DNA of 43,525 nt from Erythrobacter sp. (lineage in GTDB: Bacteria; Pseudomonadota; Alphaproteobacteria; Sphingomonadales; Sphingomonadaceae), in the NCBI GenBank assembly GCA_013822125.1, contig PNJY01000009.1:1-43525 (forward strand), written 5' to 3'. Positions 17,991 to 27,331 of the stretch are shown here, one piece after another. A model generated the notes under the pieces. It ran no database searches and had not been told where the DNA came from. It worked only from the letters and a program-made list of their open reading frames with translations. The position numbers and the translations under genes were made by a program. Each line of letters begins with the position of its first letter. Position 1 is the first letter of the stretch.

Positions 17991-19370
17991 ATGAACACCC
18001 CTCGCACCCTCCCCGTTCAGAAGAAAGTCGGCATGGTCTCGCTCGGCTGCCCCAAGGCGCTGGTCGATTCCGAACGCATCCTCACGCGCCTTCGCGCCGA
18101 CGGCTATGCCATGTCGCCCGACTATGCCGGGGCGGACGTGGTGCTGGTCAATACCTGTGGCTTTCTCGATTCCGCCAAGGAGGAAAGCCTCGCCGCGATT
18201 GGCGAGGCGATCGCGGAAAACGGCCGCGTGATCGTGACCGGCTGCATGGGCGAGGACGCGGACGCGATCCGCGCCGCGCATCCGCAGGTGCTGGCGATTA
18301 CCGGCGCGCACCAGTACGAACAGGTGGTTGAGGCGGTGCATGTCCACGCCCCGCCGGGCCAGGGGCCGTTCGTGGACTTGATACCGCAGCCCACCGATAC
18401 CGATATCAAGCTTACCCCGCGCCATTACAGCTACCTCAAGATTTCCGAAGGCTGCAATCATTCCTGCGCGTTCTGCATCATCCCGCACCTGCGCGGAAAG
18501 CTGGCCAGTCGCCGGGTCGATGCCGTGCTGCGCGAGGCGGAAAAGCTGGTCGCGGCGGGCACCCGCGAACTGCTGGTGATCAGCCAGGATACCAGCGCCT
18601 ATGGCGTCGATATCCGGCACGAACCGCGCACCTGGAAGGGCCGCGAAGTCCGCACTCACATGACCGATCTTGCCCGCGAACTGGGGCAGCTGAAGACGCC
18701 TGAAGGCAGCACGCCGTGGGTGCGGCTGCACTATGTCTATCCTTATCCGCACGTGGACGCCGTGATCCCCTTGATGGCCGAGGGGTTGCTGACGCCCTAT
18801 CTCGACATCCCGTTCCAGCACGCCAGCCCTTCCGTGCTGCGCGCCATGAAGCGCCCGGCGAACGAGGCAAAGGTGCTCGAACGGCTGAAGAGCTGGCGCG
18901 AAATCTGCCCAGACATCGCCATCCGCAGCAGCTTCGTGGTCGGCTTCCCCGGCGAAACCGAGGACGATTTCCGTTACCTGCTCGACTGGCTGGAAGAGGC
19001 ACAGCTTGACCGTGTGGGCGCGTTCCGGTTCGAGCCGGTGGCAGGCGCGGCGGCCAATACCCTGCCCGATCCGGTGCCCGAAGCGGTCAAGGAAGAGCGC
19101 TATGCCCGGATCATGGAAGTGACCGAGCGCATCAGCGCCGCCAAGCTCGCGGCCAAGATCGGGCGGACCATCCCCGTCATCATCGACGAGGTGGGCGAGC
19201 CGGATGAGGAAGGCGACATCGGCGCCACCGGGCGTTCGCAGGCCGATGCGCCCGAAATCGACGGCGTGGTCTATCTGCGCAACGTGCCCGCTTCGCTGGC
19301 GATGGGCGATATCGTCGACGTCGTCATCGAGGAATCCGATGCGCACGACCTATACGGGGTGATCGGCTGA
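17991..19370 (+). CDS. rimO: Ribosomal protein uS12 methylthiotransferase RimO
   Basis: 459 residues. The N-terminal MTTase domain holds the auxiliary [4Fe-4S] ligands C20 ([12 protein letters not shown]), C56 (NTCGFLDSA) and C85 (TGCMGED). The radical-SAM core has C155, C159 and C162 (CNHSCAFC). A C-terminal TRAM domain follows (about 395-459). [12 protein letters not shown] and the length distinguish RimO from MiaB. It adds a methylthio group to the conserved Asp of ribosomal protein S12. The ATG at 17991 is chosen where RimO homology begins; no strong ribosome binding site is visible upstream, although the frame is open back to 17703. Confidence 0.95.
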   Translation: MNTPRTLPVQKKVGMVSLGCPKALVDSERILTRLRADGYAMSPDYAGADVVLVNTCGFLDSAKEESLAAIGEAIAENGRVIVTGCMGEDADAIRAAHPQVLAITGAHQYEQVVEAVHVHAPPGQGPFVDLIPQPTDTDIKLTPRHYSYLKISEGCNHSCAFCIIPHLRGKLASRRVDAVLREAEKLVAAGTRELLVISQDTSAYGVDIRHEPRTWKGREVRTHMTDLARELGQLKTPEGSTPWVRLHYVYPYPHVDAVIPLMAEGLLTPYLDIPFQHASPSVLRAMKRPANEAKVLERLKSWREICPDIAIRSSFVVGFPGETEDDFRYLLDWLEEAQLDRVGAFRFEPVAGAAANTLPDPVPEAVKEERYARIMEVTERISAAKLAAKIGRTIPVIIDEVGEPDEEGDIGATGRSQADAPEIDGVVYLRNVPASLAMGDIVDVVIEESDAHDLYGVIG

Positions 19371-19481
19371 CTCGCGCGGCCTGATGAATGGCCCCGATGA
19401 ATAGCTATGCAGGCGCTCATGCAGCCTATGGCGGGGGGGCAGGTGCACTGCTAGGCTGACCCTGAACATGGAGCATTGGCA

Positions 19482-20921
19482 ATGAACTTTACCGCAGACC
19501 GGCTGCTGTTGTTCGGCGCGACCGGCGATCTTGCGCAGCGTATGCTGCTGCCTTCGCTGTGCGCGCTCGACGCGGACGATCTGCTGCACGACGACCTGCG
19601 GATCGTGGGCACCGCACGATCGGGTCTGGACGATCACGAATTCCGCAATTTCGCGCGCGAGGCGCTCGAAAAATACCTGCCAGCCAATCGGCGCGGCGGC
19701 ATGGCCGATTTTCTCAACCGGCTCAGCTATCAGCCGCTCGATGCGACCACGCTCGAAGGTTATGACGACCTGGCGGCGAAAGTGGGAACTCCAGGCCAGG
19801 GTCTGGCGATCTTCCTGTCCACCGCGCCCAGTCTGTTCGGCCCGACGATCGCAGGCTTGCAGCATGCCGGGCTCGACGGGGCTACTACCCGGATGTGCCT
19901 CGAAAAGCCGCTGGGCACCGATCTTGCCACCAGTCGCCAGATCAACGACGCGGTGGCGGGCGCCTTTCCCGAAGACCGGATTTTCCGCATCGACCATTAT
20001 CTGGGCAAGGAAACCGTCCAGAACCTGCTCGCGCTGCGCTTCGCCAATCTGATGTTCGAGCCGATCTGGAATGCGGCGCACATCGACCATGTCCAGATCA
20101 CCGTTGCCGAAACGGTCGGTCTGGAAGGCCGGGTGGGCTTTTACGACGATGCCGGGGCGCTGCGCGACATGGTGCAGAACCACATGCTCCAATTGCTGGC
20201 GCTGGTGGCGATGGAGCCGCCGGGCAGCTTTGATGCGACCGCTGTGCGCGACGAGAAGGTCAAGGTGCTGCGCGCTCTGCGCCGCGTGGGCACTGGCGAG
20301 ACGGTGACTGGCCAGTATCGCGCAGGGGCCATCGCGGGCAAGGCGGTTCCCGGTTACGACGACGAGCTGGGGCGTGAATCGGGTACCGAGACTTTCGTCG
20401 CGATCAAGGCGCACGTCGATAACTGGCGCTGGAAGGGCGTGCCGTTCTATCTGCGCACCGGCAAGCGATTGCCGCACCGCGTAACCGAAATCGTCGTCCA
20501 GTTCCGCAGCGTGCCGCATTCGATCTTCGCCAGCAAGGGAGCGACGATGCAGCCCAACCGGCTGGTGATCGGCATCCAGCCCGAAGAAAACATCACGCTG
20601 TCGCTGATGACCAAGGTTCCCGGCCTCGACCGCGAGGGCATCCGCCTGCGTCAGGTGCCGCTCAACATCGCCATGCTCGACGCCTTTGTCGGCCAGCACC
20701 GCCGCATTGCCTACGAGCGGCTGTTGCTCGACCTCATCGAAGGCGACCAAACGCTGTTCGTGCGGCGCGACGAGGTCGAGGCGCAGTGGCACTGGATTGA
20801 CGCAATCCGCGCAAGCTGGGGCGAAGAAGGTCTGACGCCCAAGCCCTATACCGCCGGAAGTTGGGGCCCGAGCGCGGCGATTGCACTGGCCGAACGCGAC
20901 GGGGTGAGCTGGCATGAGTAA
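19482..20921 (+). CDS. zwf: Glucose-6-phosphate 1-dehydrogenase
   Basis: 479 residues. Oxidises glucose-6-phosphate to 6-phosphogluconolactone, the entry step to the Entner-Doudoroff route. It has the NAD(P)-binding fingerprint [14 protein letters not shown] (12-25) and the active-site motif RIDHYLGKE containing the substrate-binding His and Lys. The ATG at 19482 has GGAG 8 bases upstream and is preferred to the TTG at 19476. First gene of a co-directional run zwf-edd-glk-eda-PEPC-like; its end overlaps the edd start by 8 bases. No pgl (lactonase) gene is in the run. Confidence 0.97.
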   Translation: MNFTADRLLLFGATGDLAQRMLLPSLCALDADDLLHDDLRIVGTARSGLDDHEFRNFAREALEKYLPANRRGGMADFLNRLSYQPLDATTLEGYDDLAAKVGTPGQGLAIFLSTAPSLFGPTIAGLQHAGLDGATTRMCLEKPLGTDLATSRQINDAVAGAFPEDRIFRIDHYLGKETVQNLLALRFANLMFEPIWNAAHIDHVQITVAETVGLEGRVGFYDDAGALRDMVQNHMLQLLALVAMEPPGSFDATAVRDEKVKVLRALRRVGTGETVTGQYRAGAIAGKAVPGYDDELGRESGTETFVAIKAHVDNWRWKGVPFYLRTGKRLPHRVTEIVVQFRSVPHSIFASKGATMQPNRLVIGIQPEENITLSLMTKVPGLDREGIRLRQVPLNIAMLDAFVGQHRRIAYERLLLDLIEGDQTLFVRRDEVEAQWHWIDAIRASWGEEGLTPKPYTAGSWGPSAAIALAERDGVSWHE

Positions 20922-22722
20922 GCTCAATCCTACCATTGCCAGGGTGACGAAGCGCATTATCGAGCGTTCGAAGCCGGGGCGGCAGGACTATCTTGAACTG
21001 ATGGATCGCGAGGCGGACCGCGCGCCCGAACGCGAACAGATTTCGTGTTCCAACCTCGCGCATGCTTTCGCCGGTGCGCTCGACGACCAGGCTGCGATGA
21101 AGGCCGATCGCGGGCCGAACATCGGCATCGTCAACGCCTATAACGACATGCTGAGCGCGCATCAGCCTTATGGCCGCTATCCCGAACGGATGAAGATCTA
21201 TGCCCGCGAAGTGGGTGCCACGGCGCAGGTCGCGGGCGGCGTTCCGGCGATGTGCGACGGGGTAACCCAGGGGCAGGACGGGATGGAACTGTCGCTGTTC
21301 AGTCGCGATGTGATCGCTCTAGGTACCGCTGTCGCGCTCAGCCATGCGATGTACGATGGCGTCGTCTGCCTCGGTATTTGCGACAAGATCGTGCCGGGGC
21401 TGGTGATCGGGGCGCTGCGCTTCGGCCATCTTCCGGTGATTTTCGTGCCTTCGGGGCCGATGCCAAGCGGCATCGCCAACAAGGAAAAGCAGCGCGTCCG
21501 CCAACTCTATGCCGAGGGCAAGGTCGGGCGCGAGGAATTGCTCGCCAGCGAGATGGGCAGCTATCACGCGCCGGGCACCTGCACGTTTTATGGCACAGCC
21601 AACTCAAACCAGATGATGATGGAGATGATGGGGCTGCACATTCCCGGCAGCGCCTTCGTCCAGCCGGGCACGAAACTGCGCCAGGCGCTTGATCGGCGCG
21701 CGGTGCACCGCCTTGCCGAACTGGCGGGCACACGCGAGCGGACTTTCGCCCGCTGCGTCGATGAAAAGGCCATCGTCAATGCCGCGATCGGGCTGCTCGC
21801 AACCGGCGGATCGACCAACCACGCGATCCACATCCCAGCGATGGCGCGTGCGGCGGGGATCATGTTCGATTGGGACGACCTGGCCGAACTCTCCTCGGCA
21901 GTACCGCTGATCGCGCGCGTCTATCCCAACGGCCCCGGCGATGTGAACCAGTTCCATGCTGCGGGCGGCATGGGTTATGTGATCGGCGAGCTGCTCGATG
22001 CAGGTCTTTGCCACAGCGACATCGCAACGGTCAGCGAAGGCGGGCTGGCCGAATATGCGCGCGAGCCGGGCCTTGACGAAGCGGAAGCGCTCGTCTGGCG
22101 CGATGTTGGGCCCAGCGGCGATGACAGCATGTTGCGCCCGGCCTCTTCGCCTTTTCAGCCTGACGGCGGCATGCGGCTAGTCACCGGAAACCTCGGGCGC
22201 GGCTGCTTCAAGTCTTCGGCGGTCGAGCCCGAGCGCTGGACGATCGAGGCGCCTTGCGCGATCTTCGAGGATCAGGCCGCGGTGGCCGAAGCATTCAAGG
22301 CCGGCGAACTTGACCGCGACGTGGTGGTGGTGGTCCGGTTCCAGGGACCGCGCGCCAACGGCATGCCTGAACTGCACAAGCTGACCCCGATCCTGGGTGT
22401 GCTGCAAGACCGCGGCTATCGCGTGGCGCTGGTCACTGATGGCCGCATGTCGGGCGCCTCGGGCAAGGTGCCCGCCGCGATCCATGTCACGCCCGAGGCG
22501 TATGGCGGGGGCGCGCTGGCTCAATTGCGCGATGGCGATGTGGTGCGGGTGTGTGCCGCTACAGGAGAGCTTTCGACTGGCGCCGACCTCGCTTCGCGCG
22601 AGGCCATGCCCGATCCGGACCATCAGCGGGGCGTCGGTCGCGAGCTGTTTGCGATGTTCCGCGATGGAGCCGACGGTGCTGAAAGGGGAGCAAGCGCCAT
22701 GCTCGCCGCTGCGGGATTTTAA
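20914..22722 (+). CDS. edd: Phosphogluconate dehydratase
   Basis: 602 residues, the normal Edd length (IlvD/Edd family). Converts 6-phosphogluconate to 2-keto-3-deoxy-6-phosphogluconate. Family signatures visible are [37 protein letters not shown] (a cluster-ligand Cys region), [16 protein letters not shown] and the C-terminal [16 protein letters not shown]. The Cys residues in CDG, CDK and GTC fit the labile [4Fe-4S] cluster of the family. The start overlaps zwf by 8 bases; 17 bases separate it from glk. Confidence 0.97.
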   Translation: MSKLNPTIARVTKRIIERSKPGRQDYLELMDREADRAPEREQISCSNLAHAFAGALDDQAAMKADRGPNIGIVNAYNDMLSAHQPYGRYPERMKIYAREVGATAQVAGGVPAMCDGVTQGQDGMELSLFSRDVIALGTAVALSHAMYDGVVCLGICDKIVPGLVIGALRFGHLPVIFVPSGPMPSGIANKEKQRVRQLYAEGKVGREELLASEMGSYHAPGTCTFYGTANSNQMMMEMMGLHIPGSAFVQPGTKLRQALDRRAVHRLAELAGTRERTFARCVDEKAIVNAAIGLLATGGSTNHAIHIPAMARAAGIMFDWDDLAELSSAVPLIARVYPNGPGDVNQFHAAGGMGYVIGELLDAGLCHSDIATVSEGGLAEYAREPGLDEAEALVWRDVGPSGDDSMLRPASSPFQPDGGMRLVTGNLGRGCFKSSAVEPERWTIEAPCAIFEDQAAVAEAFKAGELDRDVVVVVRFQGPRANGMPELHKLTPILGVLQDRGYRVALVTDGRMSGASGKVPAAIHVTPEAYGGGALAQLRDGDVVRVCAATGELSTGADLASREAMPDPDHQRGVGRELFAMFRDGADGAERGASAMLAAAGF

Positions 22723-22739
22723 GGGAGATACCGGGACAG

Positions 22740-23714
22740 ATGACCGAAATCGTGACGGTCGACATCGGCGGCACACATGCGCGCTTCGCCATTGCCGCAA
22801 TCGCCGGCGACGGAACGATAACGCTGAGCGAACCCGAGACGCTTCATACCTGCGACCATGCCAGTTTCCAGACCGCGTGGGAGGATTACCGCGAACGGAT
22901 GGGTGGGAGTCTCCCCACAGCGGTAGCGATGGCGGTGGCAGGGCCGGTGGACAGCGAGGTGATTCGTTTCACCAACAATCCCTGGATCATTCGCCCGCAA
23001 TTGATCGCCAGCAAGCTGGGCTGCGAGCGCTACACCATCGTCAACGACTTCGAGGCGGTGGCCCACGCCGTGGCCAAAGCCCCCAAGGAACAGTTCCTGC
23101 ACCTGTGCGGGCCGGACAGGCTGCTGCCCACCAGCGGAACGATCAGCGTGCTTGGCCCTGGCACCGGGCTTGGGGTCGCGCAGTTCTGGCGCGACGGAAA
23201 GGGCAGCTACCGCGTCCAGGCGACAGAGGGTGGCCATATCGACTTTGCCCCGGTCGATTCGATCGACGATGCGATCCTTGCCCGACTGCGTAAAAGCCAC
23301 ACCCGAGTTTCGACCGAAAGGGTGGTGTCGGGCCCGGCGATCGTCGAAATCTACCACACGCTGGCCGCGATGGAAGGACGTGCGGTGGTCGATCTGGATG
23401 ATCGCACGATCTGGCAATTGGGCATGAGCGGCGAAGACAGCCTGGCCTCGGCCGCGGTTGACCGCTTCTGCCTTTCGCTGGGCAGCGTCGCGGGCGACAT
23501 CGCATTGGCGCAGGGTGCCGGCGGCGTGGTGATCGCAGGCGGGTTGGGTTACCGCATCCGCGACACGCTGTTGCAGTCGGGATTCGCCGGGCGTTTTTGC
23601 GCCAAGGGCCGGTTTGCAGGTTTGATGGCAGGCCTACCGGTCAAGTTGATCGTCCATCCGCAACCCGGCCTGTTCGGTGCTGCGGCGGCGTTTGCGAGGG
23701 AGCATCTTGCATGA
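22740..23714 (+). CDS. glk: Glucokinase (ROK-unrelated Glk family)
   Basis: 324 residues. Phosphorylates glucose with ATP. The ATP-binding phosphate-1 motif VDIGGTHARFAIA is at the N-terminus, the catalytic Asp lies in TIVNDFEAVAHA, and the phosphate-2 region is GPGTGLGVAQF. The sequence is of the E. coli Glk type rather than the ROK type (no CXCGXXGC zinc motif). Its presence in the operon suggests that glucose enters unphosphorylated, without a glucose PTS. The stop overlaps the eda start (ATGA). Confidence 0.95.
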   Translation: MTEIVTVDIGGTHARFAIAAIAGDGTITLSEPETLHTCDHASFQTAWEDYRERMGGSLPTAVAMAVAGPVDSEVIRFTNNPWIIRPQLIASKLGCERYTIVNDFEAVAHAVAKAPKEQFLHLCGPDRLLPTSGTISVLGPGTGLGVAQFWRDGKGSYRVQATEGGHIDFAPVDSIDDAILARLRKSHTRVSTERVVSGPAIVEIYHTLAAMEGRAVVDLDDRTIWQLGMSGEDSLASAAVDRFCLSLGSVAGDIALAQGAGGVVIAGGLGYRIRDTLLQSGFAGRFCAKGRFAGLMAGLPVKLIVHPQPGLFGAAAAFAREHLA

Positions 23715-24325
23715 TCGAAATCGAAACGCTGATGCGCAAGGCCCCGGTCATCCCGGTGATCGTGGTGGACGACATCGCTCATGCGACACCCTTGGCCGAA
23801 GCACTGGTCGCCGGCGGATTGTGCGTGCTCGAAGTAACCTTGCGCACTCCTGCGGCGCTTCCCGCGATCGCGGCGATGAGCAAGGTCAAAGGCGCGATCG
23901 TAGGTGCAGGGACAGTCACCAACGCACGCGAGCTTGACGCGGCCATGAAGGCGGGATCGCAGTTCATCGTCTCTCCCGGGCTCACCGAACCGCTGGCCAA
24001 GGCCGCGATTGCCGCCAGGATTCCCTTCCTGCCGGGAATAGCCACTGCGGGCGACATCATGCGCGGGCTCGACCTGGGTTTGACGCATTTCAAGTTCTTC
24101 CCGGCGATGGCAGCAGGCGGCCTGCCCGCGCTCAAGGCGCTTGCCGCGCCGTTCGGCCAATGCCTGTTCTGCCCCACTGGAGGAATCGGACCGGACAATG
24201 CCGCCGAATGGCTGGCGTTCGATCCGGTGCTGTGCGTTGGCGGCAGCTGGGTGGCCCCGCGCGGCGCGCCCGACCGGGCGGCGATCGAATCCATGGCGCG
24301 CGCCGCCATGGCATTGCGACAATGA
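23711..24325 (+). CDS. eda: KDPG aldolase (2-keto-3-deoxy-6-phosphogluconate aldolase)
   Basis: 204 residues, a class I TIM-barrel aldolase. Splits KDPG into pyruvate and glyceraldehyde-3-phosphate. The catalytic residues are visible: E41 and R45 in EVTLRT and the Schiff-base Lys K128 in HFKFFPA. FVSPG-like (IVSPGLTEP), LPGIAT and PTGGIGPDN are family blocks. It completes the Entner-Doudoroff pathway in this run. The start overlaps the glk stop, and its own stop overlaps the start of the PEPC-like gene. Confidence 0.97.
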   Translation: MIEIETLMRKAPVIPVIVVDDIAHATPLAEALVAGGLCVLEVTLRTPAALPAIAAMSKVKGAIVGAGTVTNARELDAAMKAGSQFIVSPGLTEPLAKAAIAARIPFLPGIATAGDIMRGLDLGLTHFKFFPAMAAGGLPALKALAAPFGQCLFCPTGGIGPDNAAEWLAFDPVLCVGGSWVAPRGAPDRAAIESMARAAMALRQ

Positions 24326-27129
24326 CGCAGCTCACCTTCGCCAGCGTTGCCGATCTCATCGACCGGCTTGGCGAATTGCATGGCCGCACGCGCGAAACCC
24401 CGCTGTTCAACCCCGTATTCCAGCTCGGGCTCGACATCTCGCGCGCGCTGGAGGGAGGCGAACTCACGCTTGACGGAATTGCGGCACTGGTGTCCGAACT
24501 CGGCTGCCTGTCGCTGCAAAGCCGTGCCGCAAGGCTGCGCGGGCTGGTCAGTCCCACTGCGGAAGGCAAGGATTTCCCTGATTCTGGCAACAGCCTCCGG
24601 TCCAGCCTGAACACTGACGATTTCGAGAGCTTCCGCCGCGACTGGGAAAGGCCGCAAATGCACGCGGTGTTCACCGGGCACCCCACCTTCCTGCTCACGC
24701 CCGGCCAGCACCGGGCGGTTGCCGAGGCGGCCTCGCGAAGCGCAGAAATCGGCCAGGAAGTGTGCATGCCGGACGGCGAACGGCCCGAGATCACGCTCGC
24801 GCTCGAGCACGAAATGGCAATGGAAGCGATTGCAAGGGCGCAGGACGCGCGGGATCGCATCGTTGGCCAGGTGCTCACCCACGCCGCCGCGAACTGGCCC
24901 GACCGGTGGCACGAGCTGCGCCCACTGCCGTTCCGCTTCGCCAGCTGGGTCGGTTATGACATGGACGGACGTACCGACATCAAGTGGTACGATTCGATCC
25001 GCTTCCGCCTTGCCGAAAAGGCGCAGCGGCTGGCGCGCTACATCTCCGCGCTCGAAGCAATCGACCCGGCGCATCGCCTGCTCGGCATCCTGCGGCCAGC
25101 CTCGGCCTATACCGAGGCGCGGGTGAGCGATTTTACGGTGGAGTTGAGCGTCCCGGAAAACCTTTCAACCGCAGCAAACCGGCTGACCGCCGACGATCCA
25201 GCGAAGCTGCTGTCTCTGGCCCCGCTGATCGCAGCGCTCGAGGAGGAAGCGAAAGCGGCGGATGGGGCGCATGCCGTCGCCCTCAAGACGCTCGCCGCGG
25301 CGATGCGCGCCGACGGCCTTGGCATGGGCGGGATCCATTTCCGGGTCAATTCGTCGCAATTGCACAACGCCATCCGGCGCCGGATCGATCCCGACAATGC
25401 GCTCGACCTGACCAGCAAGGGAGCGATGGTAACGCTGCGCCAGATGCTGACGGGGGTGCAGCCGCTGCGTTCGAACTTCGCGGCATTGGCGATCGAAAGC
25501 TCGACCGCGATCCGCCAGTTCATCGCCATGGCTCAGATCGTCCAGCACATCGATTCAGATGCCCCGCTGCGAATGCTGATCGCCGAGTGCGAACAGCCCG
25601 CCACCATCCTCGCCGCGCTCTATTTCGCGCGCCTTTTCGGTGTCGAAGACAAGGTCGATGTCTCGCCCCTGTTCGAAACCGAAGGCGCGCTCGAACACGG
25701 GGGCCGATTCCTCGACGCGCTGCTGGCAGAGGAAAGCTACCAGTCCTATGCGCGGCGGCGCGGGCGGGTGGCAATCCAGACCGGCTTTTCCGACGCGGGC
25801 CGCTTTGTCGGACAAATTCCGGCGAGCCTGGCGATCGAACGGTTGCAGGGCCGCCTGTGCGAAGCGATGGAGAAGAACGGCCTTGCCGATGTCGCCGCGC
25901 TGATCTTCAATACGCACGGCGAAAGCATGGGGCGCGGCGCACATCCGGGCAGCTTTGCCGACCGGCTAGCCTGGCCGCTTTCACCTTGGGCGCGGCGGCG
26001 CTTTGCGCGGGCAGGCATCAGGCTGGAACCCGAAGTCAGTTTCCAGGGCGGCGATGGTTACCTGTTCTTCGCCACCCCCGAACTGGCACTGGCCACGCTT
26101 GCAGGCATCGCCGAGCTCAGGCCCGCCACCAGCGCCGATGTGGGCGCATCGCCCGATCCTTTCTATCGCCGCACCGACCTCAGCCTCGATTTCTACCGCG
26201 CGATCCGATCGCACCAGCGTGCGCACCTGCAAAGCCGCACTTATGCGCGCGCGGTGACCGCATTTGGCCTCGGCCTGCTCAACCCCACGGGGAGCCGCGT
26301 CTCGCGCCGCCAATCGGACATTTCGGCAGATCGCGACATGAGTCTGCGGCAAATCCGCGCCATTCCGCACAATGCCATTCTCCAGCAATTGGGCTATCCG
26401 GTTAACGTCATCGCCGGTCTGGGCAGTGCGGCTGACGGCAATTACGAAGAACTGGCTGCTCTGCTGCACGAAAGCGAGCGCGGACGGCAACTGGTCCGCC
26501 TCGTCCGTGCTTCGAACGCGCTTGCCAGCATCAAGACGGTGGCCGCCTTTGGTGAACTGTTCAACAGCGCCTATTGGGCAAGCCGCCCCTATCGCGGCGT
26601 CGAAGGGCACCTTTCGTCTGCCTGCGAGACGCTGGCCGAATACCTCACCACCGACGATCGCACCGGCGTGTTCCGCCGCCTTGCCTCGCGCCTCAGGGTC
26701 GATGCTCTCAAGCTGCACCGGCTGCTGGCGCTGATCCCCAACGAAGCACCGCTCGACGATCGGGAAACCGTCCGCCGCACGATCGGTGCGGCACAGGCGC
26801 TGCGGCTGGCGCTGCTCCAGCATATGTTCCTCAAGGCAGTATCAATCCCCGCCTTCAGCCGCGCCAATGACATCAGTCGCGACGATGTTCTGGAAATGGT
26901 GTTCAGCCTGAGGATTGACGATGCGCTGGCGCAATTGCGCCGCGCCTATCCCACCAGCTTTCCGCAAATCGGCGACTTCGCGGTCGATGCGCCGAGCGAT
27001 TATCCCGACGACGAAAGCGAGGGATACCAGCAAATCCGACGCGACTTTATCGACCCGCTCGAGCGGGCGAATCAGCTTTCGCTGCGTCTTGGAACAGCGA
27101 TCGCCAACATCTTCGGCGCACACGGATAG
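24322..27129 (+). CDS. Phosphoenolpyruvate carboxylase-like protein with altered active-site loops
   Basis: 935 residues, the length and domain layout of bacterial PEP carboxylase. Conserved: catalytic His H120 in FTGHPT; likely metal ligands E452 (PLFET) and D491 (GFSDAG); phosphate/substrate Arg R659 (GSR) and R679 (IRAIP). Altered: TAHPTE reads TGHPTF; GGDRDGNP reads GYDMDGRT (211-218); SDSAKDAG reads SDAGRFVG; the FHGRGGxxGRGG glycine loop reads THGESMGRGA (531-540), losing the Arg essential for carboxylation; and the usual NTG C-terminus is replaced by AHG. It may be a divergent carboxylase, a PEP-binding enzyme with another outcome, or a regulator. The ATG at 24322 overlaps the eda stop, so it is co-translated with the Entner-Doudoroff genes. 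Annotation pipelines would probably call it ppc; I leave the symbol empty. Confidence 0.8.
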   Translation: MTQLTFASVADLIDRLGELHGRTRETPLFNPVFQLGLDISRALEGGELTLDGIAALVSELGCLSLQSRAARLRGLVSPTAEGKDFPDSGNSLRSSLNTDDFESFRRDWERPQMHAVFTGHPTFLLTPGQHRAVAEAASRSAEIGQEVCMPDGERPEITLALEHEMAMEAIARAQDARDRIVGQVLTHAAANWPDRWHELRPLPFRFASWVGYDMDGRTDIKWYDSIRFRLAEKAQRLARYISALEAIDPAHRLLGILRPASAYTEARVSDFTVELSVPENLSTAANRLTADDPAKLLSLAPLIAALEEEAKAADGAHAVALKTLAAAMRADGLGMGGIHFRVNSSQLHNAIRRRIDPDNALDLTSKGAMVTLRQMLTGVQPLRSNFAALAIESSTAIRQFIAMAQIVQHIDSDAPLRMLIAECEQPATILAALYFARLFGVEDKVDVSPLFETEGALEHGGRFLDALLAEESYQSYARRRGRVAIQTGFSDAGRFVGQIPASLAIERLQGRLCEAMEKNGLADVAALIFNTHGESMGRGAHPGSFADRLAWPLSPWARRRFARAGIRLEPEVSFQGGDGYLFFATPELALATLAGIAELRPATSADVGASPDPFYRRTDLSLDFYRAIRSHQRAHLQSRTYARAVTAFGLGLLNPTGSRVSRRQSDISADRDMSLRQIRAIPHNAILQQLGYPVNVIAGLGSAADGNYEELAALLHESERGRQLVRLVRASNALASIKTVAAFGELFNSAYWASRPYRGVEGHLSSACETLAEYLTTDDRTGVFRRLASRLRVDALKLHRLLALIPNEAPLDDRETVRRTIGAAQALRLALLQHMFLKAVSIPAFSRANDISRDDVLEMVFSLRIDDALAQLRRAYPTSFPQIGDFAVDAPSDYPDDESEGYQQIRRDFIDPLERANQLSLRLGTAIANIFGAHG

Positions 27130-27331
27130 CGGTATCCCCGTTAACCGGATCGGCTGACCCGTATCAACGAGGGACGGTCAGGTATCCGCACTGGCAATCG
27201 GCAGGAATCGGGGGCAGCAAGGCAGCGTCGGCCTCATGGCTGACGGGCATTCACGTTTTCCTGGTCCAGTCGATGCCCGGATTTCGGACCGATGTTTTCG
27301 GTTCGACAGGTTGCTGCGGCGCGTCAGGCAT

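Noticed and set aside
17958-19346. A 462-codon open frame on the minus strand
   Set aside because: Antisense to rimO, whose Cys motifs are all intact; His/Arg/Gly-rich composition without a domain.
19350-20957. A 535-codon open frame on the minus strand
   Set aside because: It lies wholly opposite zwf, which has complete G6PD motifs. Long antisense frames are common in GC-rich coding DNA, and this one has no recognisable domain.
24322-27129. Plain annotation as ppc
   Set aside because: The fold call is good but several loops needed for carboxylation differ, so the gene symbol would claim more than the sequence shows.
27130-27331. Search for a terminator or RNA in the longest gap (PEPC-like/tilS, about 200 bases)
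   Set aside because: An imperfect CTGACCCGT/ACGGTCAG stem (27154-27181) and a GGTATCC direct repeat are present, but there is no T-run, conserved RNA shape or coding signal, so I call nothing there.
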